Source of the DNA: Akkermansiaceae bacterium UBA2381
GTDB taxonomy: Bacteria; Verrucomicrobiota; Verrucomicrobiia; Verrucomicrobiales; DEV007
NCBI GenBank assembly: GCA_002344215.1
Contig: DDSV01000032.1
Location: forward strand, 66,458 to 130,457
DNA: 64,000 bases
Reading direction: 5' to 3'
Shown: positions 1 to 9,223 of the stretch, piece by piece
Layout: every line of letters begins with the position of its first letter
Numbering within the stretch: the first letter of the stretch is position 1
Notes under the pieces: model-generated
The model's database searches: none
Told to the model about the DNA's origin: nothing
What the model saw: the letters and a program-made list of their open reading frames with translations, nothing else
Program-made: the position numbers and the translations under genes

Positions 1-1
1 G

Positions 2-1192
2 CAGAACACCGCCGGTTTGACGGTAGCCAACGACATCGAGATCAACGCCACCAATGGAACCGGCACCGTCACCCTCGGCGGATCCGCGAGCCTCACCACC
101 GGAACGGGCACCTTCAGCGGCACCGTCCAGTTGCAGGACCGGGTTGCCGACAGTGCGGAAACCAAGACCGTGCAAGTGACCTCCGCCATCACCAGCGGGA
201 ATGGCATCATCTTCTCCGGCGCCATCTCCGAGGCGGATCCGACTGCCGGGACCGGAGACGTTCTCTCCCTCAATAAGATCGATGCCGGCACCGTCTCCCT
301 TACCGCCGCGAATACCTACTCTGGAACCACCACCGTGACCGGCGGCAAGCTGCAACTCGGAGACGGCGGAGGCACCGGATCGCTCAACACTGCCAGCGCG
401 ATCAGCGTGTCCTCCGGAGCCACCTTTGCCGTGAACCAGAGTGACACCGTGACCCAGGGAACCGATTTGAGCGGGGCGGCCATCAGCGGAGACGGCTCTT
501 TTGAACAAAACGGGACGGGAACGACCATCCTGACCGCAAACAATACCTATCAGGGGACAACCACCGTGAATGCCGGCATTCTCCTGATCAACGGCAACCA
601 ATCAGGGGCGATTGGAGATGTGACGGTCAAGACGGGTGCCACTCTTGGAGGTACGGGCACCGTGGGCAACCTCGTCGATACCGACACTCTGATTGAGAAT
701 GGAGGAACCCTGACCGCCGGCACCGTGGCAGTCGGAGTTCCAGTGGCAGGGAATCTCGGGACTCTGACCTTCAATGGCGATCTCACGTTGCAATCCACCA
801 GCAGCATCTGGCTGGTGGATCTGGTTCAGGGAACTGGCGCGGATCGAATCAACGTGGGTGGCAACCTCAATCTGAACGGAGCGACGCTCGACATCAATTT
901 TGGAGACGCCTTTACCCCCTTTGAGGTGTATACCATAGCCCAGTACGGAATTGGATTGGCAGGAGCGGGGCCATTCCTTTCTGGTGAATTCGACGGGTGG
1001 GTCGATGGCCAGACAATCGGAAATTACACCATTTCCTATGGAGATGGTTCAGCCGGTAGCTTCATCACCCTGACCGCCGTCCCCGAGCCGGGCACCTTCG
1101 GTCTGCTCGGCCTCGCCCTCGCCGGATTCTTCTTCTGCCGCATTCGCAAACGCCGCGCCGAAGCGGTCGCTTCGGTCGGGGCAGGGGAGTAG
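2..1192 (+). CDS. PEP-CTERM protein with autotransporter-type beta-strand repeats (5' truncated)
   Basis: The reading frame is open to the left edge of the window, so the N-terminus is missing; about 396 residues are visible. They are rich in Gly, Thr, Asn and Ser, with repeats of the type NTYSGTTTV and NTYQGTTTV followed by LQLGDGG or LLINGN. This is the pattern of autotransporter-associated beta-strand repeat proteins. The C-terminus is a sorting signal: VPEPGT, a hydrophobic helix (LLGLALAGFFF) and a basic RIRKRR cluster, as in PEP-CTERM proteins anchored or released by exosortase. It is probably a large surface or exopolysaccharide-associated protein. The codon at 17 (TTG) is not a credible start because the repeat region extends further left. 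Exosortase itself is not in the window. Confidence 0.85.
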   Translation, partial: QNTAGLTVANDIEINATNGTGTVTLGGSASLTTGTGTFSGTVQLQDRVADSAETKTVQVTSAITSGNGIIFSGAISEADPTAGTGDVLSLNKIDAGTVSLTAANTYSGTTTVTGGKLQLGDGGGTGSLNTASAISVSSGATFAVNQSDTVTQGTDLSGAAISGDGSFEQNGTGTTILTANNTYQGTTTVNAGILLINGNQSGAIGDVTVKTGATLGGTGTVGNLVDTDTLIENGGTLTAGTVAVGVPVAGNLGTLTFNGDLTLQSTSSIWLVDLVQGTGADRINVGGNLNLNGATLDINFGDAFTPFEVYTIAQYGIGLAGAGPFLSGEFDGWVDGQTIGNYTISYGDGSAGSFITLTAVPEPGTFGLLGLALAGFFFCRIRKRRAEAVASVGAGE

Positions 1193-1208
1193 CGCGCCGG
1201 AGGCGCGC
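1192..1208 (+). terminator. Hairpin just after the PEP-CTERM gene, possible terminator
   Basis: A perfect 7-bp stem (GCGCGCC/GGCGCGC) with a 3-nt loop begins at the last base of the stop codon. The following bases (GGTTCTTCG) have only short T runs, so termination is uncertain. Confidence 0.4.
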
Positions 1209-1262
1209 GGTTCTTCGTGCTTGGTTCCTCGTGCTTCGTTACAAAAATCTGGATCCGGTGTG

Positions 1263-1324
1263 ACGTCGACATCGCTCCCGCAAAGCCCAAAAGCACGCGA
1301 AACACGGGCGACCGGGAGGTCCCC
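1263..1324. repeat. Interspersed repeat copy A, hairpin-ended
   Basis: This roughly 62-bp module begins ACGTCGACATCGC, contains AAGCACGCGAAACA and ends in an imperfect hairpin (GGGCGACC...GGTCCCC, 1306-1324). It aligns over its whole length with copy B about 104 bp downstream. The two together look like a REP/MITE-type non-coding repeat. Confidence 0.6.
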
Positions 1325-1366
1325 AACTACGGTTGGAAAAGGGTAGGGGCACTGCGTGCCGCGTGC

Positions 1367-1428
1367 ACGTCGACGTCGCCCCAACCAAGTCCACAAGCAC
1401 GCGAAACAGGGCGATCTGGAGATCACCC
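1367..1428. repeat. Interspersed repeat copy B, hairpin-ended
   Basis: This second copy of the repeat shares ACGTCGAC, CACAAGCACGCGAAACA and the closing hairpin GGGCGATCT-GG-AGATCACCC (1409-1428, 8 of 9 pairs). Its hairpin arm contains the stop codon (1423-1425) of the LamG-like gene on the minus strand, so the repeat has supplied the end of that gene. Confidence 0.6.
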
Positions 1429-2790
1429 GGTCCTCCCAAAAGATCTTCTGTCGTCGAGGCGTCGTGCAGATCCCGATTCGCAATCGGTCTTACTCCCTAC
1501 CGCGCCGGGGATCGCAAGGTCCCGGCCGCCATATTCAGGCTTCCGCAGAGCGGACAGCGCGGCGATCTCCCCGGCGGTCAGCGCCCGGTCAAACACAGCC
1601 ACTCCTCCGATCCAGCCGGTGAAACCGACGCTGCGCGAGCTGTGGATGACGCGTCCAATCGTGAAGGGACCGCCGCTGCCATCGTTGGCCGGGCTGTAGA
1701 GATCGTGCGGGTACCACCAGGGATTGAGGCGCAGACCGACGAGATCGCGCTCCTTCTCAAGCCACTGGCCGTCGCTCAATTTGATCGAGGTGATGCGGAC
1801 GCGGGTGTAGGGATACTCGATCCACTCGACCTGTTCATCGGCGGTCTCGCTGATGATTTTCGAAGCGACGATCTTTTCCTCGGGAGGGTTGTAATACTGA
1901 TCGACGGGAAAGGCCGGGTCTTCTCCGTCCTGCTGATGTGGGATACGGGCGTAGTGGCCCTGCATATAGGCCTGATAGGCGGAGGAAATGAGCTTGTCAT
2001 TTTTCGGATCGTCGAGCCAGCGGTCCCCGGAGACGCCGTTGAGCCATCCGGTGAGTTCGTCGCGTTCGTGATCGAAGGTCATCGCGAAGCACTGCCATGA
2101 AGCGTCGAGAACTTCAGCGGGAGCATCGTGCGGGACCTCGGGCGACTGGTCGGCGGAGTTCGATTTGTGGAGGGCGTATCGATTGAGGAAAGAGCTCGCA
2201 CCATTTTCGGAAACGTGGCCGCAGGAACTTCCCATCTTGTTGAGTCCGGCGAAAAGAGCATACTGCCGCTGGCCCCGTTCGACCTTTTGGATGGCGGAGG
2301 TTTCCTTTTGTTTCAGGTCGGTGCCCTCGTGCCAGATCCCGGCGAGGGCGTGGTTGCCGCTCTCGCGAATCGCCCAGACGACGACGGTAACGGACTTGCC
2401 GGCTCCTTTGATGTCGAGAGGGCTGTCGTGGAGGCGCGAACGCGGCACGTAGAGGAAGGGGCGGAAATCGGGGTCATCCTCTTTGCAAATGCGGATGGCT
2501 TCACCGAAGGGGCCGCGACCGAGGAGCGGGAAGTCGGCGTAGGTGGCCCCGGGCCCCGAGCCCCAGTAATCCTTGATGTAATTCGCGGCGTCGAGGGGAT
2601 AGTCGTTGGTGGCTGTGTCAGGGATGTGAGCGAGGAAGCGTTTCTCCCCGTCGGCCTCACGTTTCACGAAATCCCAGAAGGCAACGAGGCCGGGAGTGGC
2701 GGTGACGACTTCGACGGAAGCGGCGCGGTCGTCGGCGGAGAGGTTGGCGAGTGTCACGGCGAGCAGGGGGATGAGGATAAATGGTCTCAT
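1423..2790 (-). CDS. Secreted LamG/concanavalin A-like domain protein
   Basis: A 455-residue protein with a signal peptide (MRPFILIPLLAVTLANLSA). The C-terminal half has the LamG-like signature GWIGGVAVFDRALTAGEIAAL near residues 395-415, the jelly-roll fold used for carbohydrate or protein binding. The N-terminal part (FWDFVKREADG..., FGEAIRI, KSVTVVVWAIRES) also fits a LamG-type sandwich. The last residues (RRLDDRRSFGRTG) are basic and run into repeat copy B, so the original C-terminus may have been replaced. It is the last gene of a minus-strand trio with the FAD oxidoreductase and the beta-helix protein, 11 bp after the former. The substrate is unknown; a role in binding extracellular polysaccharide is inferred from fold and neighbours. 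Confidence 0.8.
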   Translation of the reverse strand: MRPFILIPLLAVTLANLSADDRAASVEVVTATPGLVAFWDFVKREADGEKRFLAHIPDTATNDYPLDAANYIKDYWGSGPGATYADFPLLGRGPFGEAIRICKEDDPDFRPFLYVPRSRLHDSPLDIKGAGKSVTVVVWAIRESGNHALAGIWHEGTDLKQKETSAIQKVERGQRQYALFAGLNKMGSSCGHVSENGASSFLNRYALHKSNSADQSPEVPHDAPAEVLDASWQCFAMTFDHERDELTGWLNGVSGDRWLDDPKNDKLISSAYQAYMQGHYARIPHQQDGEDPAFPVDQYYNPPEEKIVASKIISETADEQVEWIEYPYTRVRITSIKLSDGQWLEKERDLVGLRLNPWWYPHDLYSPANDGSGGPFTIGRVIHSSRSVGFTGWIGGVAVFDRALTAGEIAALSALRKPEYGGRDLAIPGAVGSKTDCESGSARRLDDRRSFGRTG

Positions 2791-2801
2791 TGGGGCAACG
2801 G

Positions 2802-4454
2802 CTAGGGGAGAGCGGGCACGTCGAGGATTTGGCGGTCGCGAAGGAGGATCTCGCGCAGAGCGGGGTAAGGGACCTCCTGCACGGGAATTTCCCTATCCAT
2901 CGCGAGGACGGCGGCAGTGGCAGCCGACTGGCCGGCGATCATGAAGGTGAACTCGATGCGGTAGGCACCGTAGGCGACGTAGCTTGAGGACGGGCAGGTC
3001 GGGGTGAGGAGATTGGTGCAGTCGGTCGCATTCGGCACGAGGCTGCGATAGGGAATACCGCAGGGGATCCAGTCGACCTCGCCGGACTCGTTGAAGACAG
3101 CACCTTCGTTCCAGACGCGGCCGTCTTTGACGATGCGGCGGGCGTGGTGAAGATCGGGCGGCCACCAGATGAGCCCGACGGAATCGATCACGGGTTCGGG
3201 CGAGGCCTTGCGGAGGTGGGCTTCGGTGAGGGCGAAGTCGCTTTTCATGCGTCGTCCGTTGCGCACGTAAAAGGCTCGCGGCCAGCCGCCGTTGTCGGTG
3301 AATTCATCCTGACAAAGACCCCAGGCAGCCCAGGTTGCTCTTGTTGCTTCGGAGACTGGCGCTTCGTTCGCCATGAACCAGTAGACGCCGCGGATATACC
3401 CACGACTCGTCCGCAGCATTTCCTCGCGCTCCGCATAGGTGGCGACGGGGTAACGTTGATTCCAGCCGGTGAAGTTGCCGGCGAGGAAATGCCATGAGCC
3501 GGGATCGGTTTTGCCATTGGGGAGGCTGCCTCCGGGTGGCGTGATGACTCCGCCGGCGGCGAGGTAGCGGCGTTGCAATTCGTAGCGGGCGGGGTCGTAA
3601 GCATCGGGCCTGCCCATGGGCAGACGATTGGCCGGATCCTTGGTGAGACAAAGGCGGAAACAATAACCCTGGATGCTCTCGTCGGGGGCGCCGTGTTCGC
3701 CGGTCGGGGAGTCCTGCACGCCGTGAATAAGGCCGCTCGCAGGATCACCGGGAATGACAAAGGGATCGACGGCCTTGTCGAACTGCCCGTGGGTCGTGTC
3801 GGTGCGGATACCGTTCTTTGTTTCGTCGTAGGCGCCATTGCCCTCGCGTCCGACGACAAAGGGGATACCGGCAAAGGCGAGGAGATCGCCTTCGTAGGTT
3901 GCGTCAATATAGACATTTGCGCTCAAACTGACCCCGTTTTCAAAATGCAGTTCGGACAGCCTGGCTCCGTCTTTGGTCACTCCGCCTGTTTCGCGGAGGC
4001 GATGGCCGCGCAGTACAGTGATGCCGGCCTCCCTGACCCATTCGTCGAAGACCGCCTCCGCCGCATGAGGTTCGAAGCGCCAGAGTCCGGGCTCTTTTTT
4101 CCCCTCGCGGAGCATCGCATCAAAGGCCTCGAGTCGACCGTAGCGGGCGCTGACCCGGCGGTAAAATTCGAGGGTGAGTCCGCCCACGGCGGGACTGTTT
4201 TGAAATTCGCGATGGTTGTCGATGTCAGTCCCGCCGAGACCCTCGACGCTCATGCCTCCGAGGTGCTGGCCCGCCTCTACGAGGACCACTTTTTTCCCGA
4301 GACCGGCCGCCTGCACCGCCGCGATGACTCCGGCGCTGGTGCCGCCGTAGATGCAGAGATCGGTTTCGACGGGGGCATCGGTGGCTGAAAGAGTTCCGGC
4401 CAGGAACAGAATTTGAAACAGGGGGACTCGATTCATCGGGACTGACTGATTCAT
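2802..4454 (-). CDS. Secreted FAD-dependent oxidoreductase
   Basis: A 550-residue FAD-dependent oxidoreductase of the PF12831 type. After a signal peptide it has a dinucleotide-binding start (DLCIYGGTSAGVIAAVQAA, about residues 32-50) followed by VVLVEAGQHLGGM, the usual FAD-contact pattern. GSLP, YRSLVP and IAGQSAATAA near the C-terminus match the same family, in which these enzymes are often encoded with carbohydrate-active genes in Bacteroidetes and PVC bacteria. The start at 4454 overlaps the stop of the beta-helix gene as ATGA (4451-4454), implying translational coupling; an internal ATG at 4436 is an alternative start. The reaction is unknown. Confidence 0.88.
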   Translation of the reverse strand: MNQSVPMNRVPLFQILFLAGTLSATDAPVETDLCIYGGTSAGVIAAVQAAGLGKKVVLVEAGQHLGGMSVEGLGGTDIDNHREFQNSPAVGGLTLEFYRRVSARYGRLEAFDAMLREGKKEPGLWRFEPHAAEAVFDEWVREAGITVLRGHRLRETGGVTKDGARLSELHFENGVSLSANVYIDATYEGDLLAFAGIPFVVGREGNGAYDETKNGIRTDTTHGQFDKAVDPFVIPGDPASGLIHGVQDSPTGEHGAPDESIQGYCFRLCLTKDPANRLPMGRPDAYDPARYELQRRYLAAGGVITPPGGSLPNGKTDPGSWHFLAGNFTGWNQRYPVATYAEREEMLRTSRGYIRGVYWFMANEAPVSEATRATWAAWGLCQDEFTDNGGWPRAFYVRNGRRMKSDFALTEAHLRKASPEPVIDSVGLIWWPPDLHHARRIVKDGRVWNEGAVFNESGEVDWIPCGIPYRSLVPNATDCTNLLTPTCPSSSYVAYGAYRIEFTFMIAGQSAATAAVLAMDREIPVQEVPYPALREILLRDRQILDVPALP

Positions 4455-7123
4455 TTCCCTATCGGCACCAGACTGACATTGTCGATGAAATAGGCAGTCT
4501 CCTTCGTCCCGAGGGAGCTAAAGAGCAGGTAGTTCGCGGCATTCCATTCCGGTTTGCAGGGGATGTCTTTGGACTCCAGCGTCACGCCGTCTTCGCGGGT
4601 GATGGCGATATCATATTTGCCCGCCCCGGTCGTGGCGGTGAGGGTGAGGCGGATCCATTCGCCGGGTTTGACGTCGGTCAGCGGGATGCTCTGCGTGTTG
4701 TTGGCGACGAGTTTTCCTCCCTGCCAGCGGACGTAAGGACCGGCGGCGAACTCCCCGCCTTTGACTCGCATTTCGAAAAACCAGTCGGCTCCGGGCTGGC
4801 CCATGATGTCAAAGCTGACGCGGAAAGTGCCTTCTTCCCATTTCGGAAAAATATCGAGGACGGGGTCGTAGCTGTGGGCGAGATCCGGTTTGTCCTGCGC
4901 CTTGAGGCTGCGCTTTGAGCCGGTACCGCCCTCGACGGGGATGGGGGAGGCGGCGTCTTCGCTGATGAAAAATCCTTCGCCTTTGTCGGGTTGGTCTTTT
5001 GGCCGGTCGAATTTGGCGTTGCGGATGCCAATGACTCCGGCGGGCGTGCTTTCGAAGGTCTGGAGGTCGATGCGATATTCCGGTGCGGGCCAGGGTTTGG
5101 CCTCGGCTTCCCAGGTCGGGTAGTGGTGACCTTTGGCGGCGAGCTCGCGCCACTTGGGATCATCCTTGCGCACGCCGGCGAGGGTGAGATCCCAGGGCTT
5201 GAATCCGATCTTTTCCGCGGGGCTCCCGGGTTTGAGCCTGAAGTCGCGCTCGGCGACATTTTCAAAAAGCGGATCGGCGAAGAGTGAGCCGTTGTCACGG
5301 CCCAGCTTGCGCCACTCGTCCCAGGTGAAATGTGCTTTTGTCAGGAGCTCTGGGACTTTTCCGTCGGTCGGCCAGTAAAGGTTGTTGCGGAAGACGAGGC
5401 TGTCTTTCGGATCACCGCGCTCGGGTTTGTCGTAGTGTTTCCAGTTCCACTCTCCACCGTCGAGGAGGGGCGCGGCGGCATCCCAGATGACGATGTTGCG
5501 TTCGTATTTGAAGCGCAGCCGCGCCTCGTTGCGCGAGGCCTGGATCTGCGCGGTGTGGCCGAAGGCGAAGATGTTGTTCCGCACCACGTTGAAATAGCCG
5601 TAGTGCTGGTGAAAGCCCGCGTTCCAGGTGTCGTGGACGAGGTTGTTCTCCATCAGGGTGTCGGCGCTGCCTTCGTCATTGTAAAGTCCCCATCCGCCGT
5701 AGCGATGGCTCGCGACGTGGTGAACGTGATTTCCCCGGATGATCGTGCCGGGCGAGGTGCCGAGGCCGTAGTAGCCGCCCATGTCGCTGAGGTAGGCCCA
5801 GCCGAGGTGATGGATGTGGTTGTTCTCGACGAGGGTCTCGCGCGAGGCGGTGTCTCCATAGCCCCAGTTCCATCCGGCGCTGACTCCGGTGTAGTAAAAG
5901 TCGGCAATGTCGTTGTGGGTGACGTCGCAGTGTTGGGTGTGTGTCAGGACGACGCCGCAGGCACTGGGGTGGAGACGTCCGCCGTGCTGGATGATGTTGT
6001 TGTCGACAATGATGTGGTGATTGACGCGGTGCTCCTCGGGGCGTCCTGTTTCGCCGACGTAGACACCGCCGCCGCCGAGGTCGTGGAGATAGCTTTTACG
6101 CACGAGGGAATTGGAGCATCCGTTTTTAAACCAGATCGCGTGGAGGCCGGTGTGCGCGATCTCGCAGTCTTCAAAACGGATCCCGTTGCTGTCCTCGATC
6201 TCGATAGCGCCGTCACTCGTGGTCGCGGCCTGTCCGTCATGGAGTCCGTCGGCGGGGTAGTTGTAATGGCTGTAGCGGAAGGAAATGCCCTTGAACGAGA
6301 CGTCTTTCGCCCCTTTCATGATGAGAAATTTCTCCACGATGGGGGCGATCACTTCGACCTTTGTCATGTCCTCGCCCTCGAGTGGATGGTAGAGCACTTC
6401 GCCTTTCTCCCGATCAAGAAACCACTCGCCGGGCGCGTCGAGGGCGGAGCGGAAGTTTTCCATCCAGTAGCGCTGGTCGGGCTCAAACTCGACGAAGGGA
6501 TAACGGGCGCGGCCTTTGATCTGGATAGCATGAGTGGCATCGTCGAGCGCTTTGATGCGGCACTGACCGACGGCCCAGGCGTGCGTCACGGTGATGAGGG
6601 CATCCTGGCGCTGCGCTTCGGGGATGTCTTTGAGAATCTGAAAGTGTTCGGGAGCGATGGAGAAGGCGTGAAAGTTCATGTTCTCCTTGAGATCGGGAAA
6701 GACATTGGCCCCGACCGCGTCGGTGATGTGGAGGTAGCCCTTGTTCGGAGTGCGGGCTCGGGTGGCGCGGCGGCCGTCGATCCAGAGTTGCTCGAAATTC
6801 CACGTTTTGTCGGGCAGGGTGGCCTTCCAGAGTCCGTCTTCCGTTTTGGTCCATCCAGTGATGGCTTTTCCTCCGTGGAAGACGGGGCGGGCTCCGGCGG
6901 CGGCCTCCCAGGTGACCCGGGAATCCTGTCCGTCGAACATGAGGGAGGCACTCAGCGGATAGACGCCGTCGGCAACGACGATGCGAACCGGTTTGGTCGC
7001 GGCACGAGCGGCGAGGAGGGCGGCTTCGGGCGTCTTTACCGGACCCTCCGGCGAGAGCTGGATATCCGCCGCGTGTGAGGGAACGACGAGAGCGATGAGG
7101 AGAAAAAAGAGAGGTCTGAACAT
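4451..7123 (-). CDS. Secreted right-handed parallel beta-helix protein
   Basis: An 890-residue protein with a signal peptide (MFRPLFFLLIALVVPSHA). The N-terminus (VRIVVADGVYPLSASLMF, then VTWEAAAGARPVFHGGKAITGW) is the common start of secreted pectate-lyase-superfamily beta-helix proteins. Rungs follow at about residues 275-560 (GISFRYSHYNYP, GIRFEDCEIAHTGLHAIWF, ENNHIHHLG, IRGNHVHHV, ENNLVHD). Residues from about 730 form a second, sandwich-like domain (GTFRVSFDIMGQPGADWFFEMRV). The fold is typical of polysaccharide lyases or glycoside hydrolases, so this is the best candidate in the window for cutting a glycan backbone, but no specific lyase family can be assigned by eye. It is the first gene of the minus-strand trio. 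Confidence 0.85.
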   Translation of the reverse strand: MFRPLFFLLIALVVPSHAADIQLSPEGPVKTPEAALLAARAATKPVRIVVADGVYPLSASLMFDGQDSRVTWEAAAGARPVFHGGKAITGWTKTEDGLWKATLPDKTWNFEQLWIDGRRATRARTPNKGYLHITDAVGANVFPDLKENMNFHAFSIAPEHFQILKDIPEAQRQDALITVTHAWAVGQCRIKALDDATHAIQIKGRARYPFVEFEPDQRYWMENFRSALDAPGEWFLDREKGEVLYHPLEGEDMTKVEVIAPIVEKFLIMKGAKDVSFKGISFRYSHYNYPADGLHDGQAATTSDGAIEIEDSNGIRFEDCEIAHTGLHAIWFKNGCSNSLVRKSYLHDLGGGGVYVGETGRPEEHRVNHHIIVDNNIIQHGGRLHPSACGVVLTHTQHCDVTHNDIADFYYTGVSAGWNWGYGDTASRETLVENNHIHHLGWAYLSDMGGYYGLGTSPGTIIRGNHVHHVASHRYGGWGLYNDEGSADTLMENNLVHDTWNAGFHQHYGYFNVVRNNIFAFGHTAQIQASRNEARLRFKYERNIVIWDAAAPLLDGGEWNWKHYDKPERGDPKDSLVFRNNLYWPTDGKVPELLTKAHFTWDEWRKLGRDNGSLFADPLFENVAERDFRLKPGSPAEKIGFKPWDLTLAGVRKDDPKWRELAAKGHHYPTWEAEAKPWPAPEYRIDLQTFESTPAGVIGIRNAKFDRPKDQPDKGEGFFISEDAASPIPVEGGTGSKRSLKAQDKPDLAHSYDPVLDIFPKWEEGTFRVSFDIMGQPGADWFFEMRVKGGEFAAGPYVRWQGGKLVANNTQSIPLTDVKPGEWIRLTLTATTGAGKYDIAITREDGVTLESKDIPCKPEWNAANYLLFSSLGTKETAYFIDNVSLVPIGK

Positions 7124-7264
7124 GATGCAGGGGGATAGGGAATAATCGGGCGGGTTGCGGGGATTTCAACCCGACACGGTGTCCCCGGAGAAACTCTTTG
7201 AGGGTAAGAAAGGGGCGCGTTTTCACGGGGTTGCCAGAGGCTCGATTTTTGGATAGCCTGTGGC

Positions 7265-8782
7265 ATGAACCTTAGACGAAAAGGACTCCGGGCTTGCCTC
7301 TTTGCCCTGGTAATGATCGTGACAGCGGCGGGTGCGGAGGAGGTAAAACCGCTCCTGCACATGAAGGCGGATTCCGACGAAGGTCTGTCTCCCGCCTATC
7401 GATGGCTCGATGTCGCGCAGGAGGCAACGGCCCGAGAGGTCGATCGCAACGCGCCGCGGCCGACTGTGATCGCGCGAACGCTTTCGATCTGGGCTACCTG
7501 CATGTATGACGCCTGGGCCGCCTATGATGCGACCGCTGTCGGTTCGCGACTCGGGAACAAGCTGCGGCGTCCCGAAGCCGAGCGGACTGCGGCGAATAAG
7601 GAAAAAGCAATCAGCTACGCCGCCTATCATGCTTTGCTCTATGTCTATCCGGATGACAAAGACTACCTCGACGAGCAGATGCGCGCGGCAGGGTATGATC
7701 CGGCCATTGTCTCGGATGATCCGGCCCGGCCCGAGGGGATCGGTCAGATCGCCGCCGCCGCCGTGATCGCCTATCGCCGGCACGACGGGGCCAATCAACA
7801 CGGCGAAGAAGCAGGAGGCGACGGCACGCCCTATGGCGACTACACCTACTACCGTCCGGTGAATCCGCCCGATCGCATCATCGATCCGGATCGCTGGCAG
7901 CCGATCACTTTTACCCGCGACGACGGGAAAAGAGTGACTCCGGGCTTTCTCACGCCTCACTGGTATCGAGTGAAGCCATTTGTCCTCGAGAATGCGGCCC
8001 AGTTCCGCCCGCCGCCACCTCCGCTCACGACGACGGATGACGCTGCTCTGCGCAAAGAGACCGATCAGGTCCTCGCCTACAATCAGAAGCTCACCAACGA
8101 GGAAAAAGCGATCGTCGAATTCATGCGCGACGGACCTCGCTCGACAGGGCAGAGCGGTCACTGGCTGCGCTTTGCCCAGGATGTCTCGCGCCGCGACCGG
8201 CACGGTCTCGACGAGGACGTGAAGCTCTACTTTGTCATCGCGAATGTCGCTCACGATGCCTTCATCTCCTGCTGGGAGACAAAGCGCTACTACGACTCGT
8301 CGCGTCCATGGACCCTGATCCGTCATTATTATGCCGGACAGCGCATCACGGGATGGGCCGGTCGTGAGGGCGGGACTCGCGAGATGCCGGCAGAAGAATG
8401 GCGGCCTTACTCGCCCGAGAGCTTTATCACCCCGCCTTTCCCCGGCTATACGAGCGGTCACGCAACGGTGAGCGGAGCCTGTGCAAAGGCGCTCGAGCTT
8501 TTCACGGGAAGTGATGACTATGGATTCCTCGAGCGGAGGCGCCACTGCGAGCTCACCGAGACCAGCGGCGGCGATCTCGTTGATCTGAAACTGCCGACCT
8601 TTTCCTCCGTGGCCGAGATGGCGGCACTCTCGCGTGCCCTCGGCGGATACCACATCCCGGTCGACAATGATGTCGGACTCAAGGTCGGTCGTGAGATCGC
8701 AGTGTGGAGCTGGCCGAAGTATCAGGCTTACTTCGACGGCACTGCCGCGATCAGGGACGGCGGCGATTTGAAAACAGATTGA
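7265..8782 (+). CDS. Vanadium-dependent haloperoxidase-type (PAP2 superfamily) secreted enzyme
   Basis: A 505-residue protein with a signal peptide. All three active-site blocks of the vanadium haloperoxidase/acid phosphatase superfamily are present: KRYYDSSRP (K340, R347, Kx6RP), TSGH (396-399, usually PSGH) and SRALGGYHIPVD (S456, R457, H463, D467). The length and the all-helical N-terminal half fit bacterial vanadium chloroperoxidase-like proteins rather than small PAP2 phosphatases. The expected chemistry is vanadate-dependent halide oxidation or phosphate ester hydrolysis; the sequence cannot decide. It is divergent from the beta-helix operon across a 141-bp gap that must hold both promoters. 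Confidence 0.88.
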   Translation: MNLRRKGLRACLFALVMIVTAAGAEEVKPLLHMKADSDEGLSPAYRWLDVAQEATAREVDRNAPRPTVIARTLSIWATCMYDAWAAYDATAVGSRLGNKLRRPEAERTAANKEKAISYAAYHALLYVYPDDKDYLDEQMRAAGYDPAIVSDDPARPEGIGQIAAAAVIAYRRHDGANQHGEEAGGDGTPYGDYTYYRPVNPPDRIIDPDRWQPITFTRDDGKRVTPGFLTPHWYRVKPFVLENAAQFRPPPPPLTTTDDAALRKETDQVLAYNQKLTNEEKAIVEFMRDGPRSTGQSGHWLRFAQDVSRRDRHGLDEDVKLYFVIANVAHDAFISCWETKRYYDSSRPWTLIRHYYAGQRITGWAGREGGTREMPAEEWRPYSPESFITPPFPGYTSGHATVSGACAKALELFTGSDDYGFLERRRHCELTETSGGDLVDLKLPTFSSVAEMAALSRALGGYHIPVDNDVGLKVGREIAVWSWPKYQAYFDGTAAIRDGGDLKTD

Positions 8783-8818
8783 ACGGATTCGTCTTCAGAA
8801 AGACAATACCTTCCAGTA

Positions 8819-9223
8819 ATGGCGCGTGGACTCACAGCTCTGATGATGGTGCTGCTGATCGGGAATCCGTTCTGCTGCTGCGCCTTTGGTCATGGTGTCA
8901 CCGCGCAGGAGGAGGTCCTCCCATCTTGTTGCCGCGCCAAGCGGGATGCCGCCTCGGGCACGACTGACCGCGATCCGGCTTCGAATGAGGAAGCCCCTCT
9001 CTCGTGTCTCTGCCGCAAGGCGGCCGGAGTCATCGCTCACGATGAAGTTCTTGTGCCGGCAGCCCGGATGATTGCTCCGGCACCGGTGTTTGCCTTTTTT
9101 GGAACGGACCTGTTGCCACTCGCGGCGAGATATTCCCGAGGGCACCTTCTCCACCCCGGGAGATACGGTCCCGTCGTCACCGCGCCGCCGCTCCGTGTTC
9201 TCTACGGGGTCTATCGTTGTTGA
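8819..9223 (+). CDS. Small cysteine-rich secreted hypothetical protein
   Basis: A 134-residue protein with a hydrophobic N-terminus (MARGLTALMMVLLIGNPF) followed by clustered cysteines (CCC at about 19-21, CC at about 37-38, CLC at about 63-65). It lies 36 bp after the haloperoxidase gene on the same strand. I do not recognise a family. Cysteine clusters suggest metal binding, but this is inference, and the protein may be poorly conserved. Confidence 0.5.
   Translation: MARGLTALMMVLLIGNPFCCCAFGHGVTAQEEVLPSCCRAKRDAASGTTDRDPASNEEAPLSCLCRKAAGVIAHDEVLVPAARMIAPAPVFAFFGTDLLPLAARYSRGHLLHPGRYGPVVTAPPLRVLYGVYRC

Noticed and set aside
5330..7078. 582-residue plus-strand frame opposite the beta-helix gene
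   Set aside because: Val/Asp/Gly-rich composition typical of an antisense shadow in GC-rich DNA; the minus-strand beta-helix protein has a signal peptide and family motifs.
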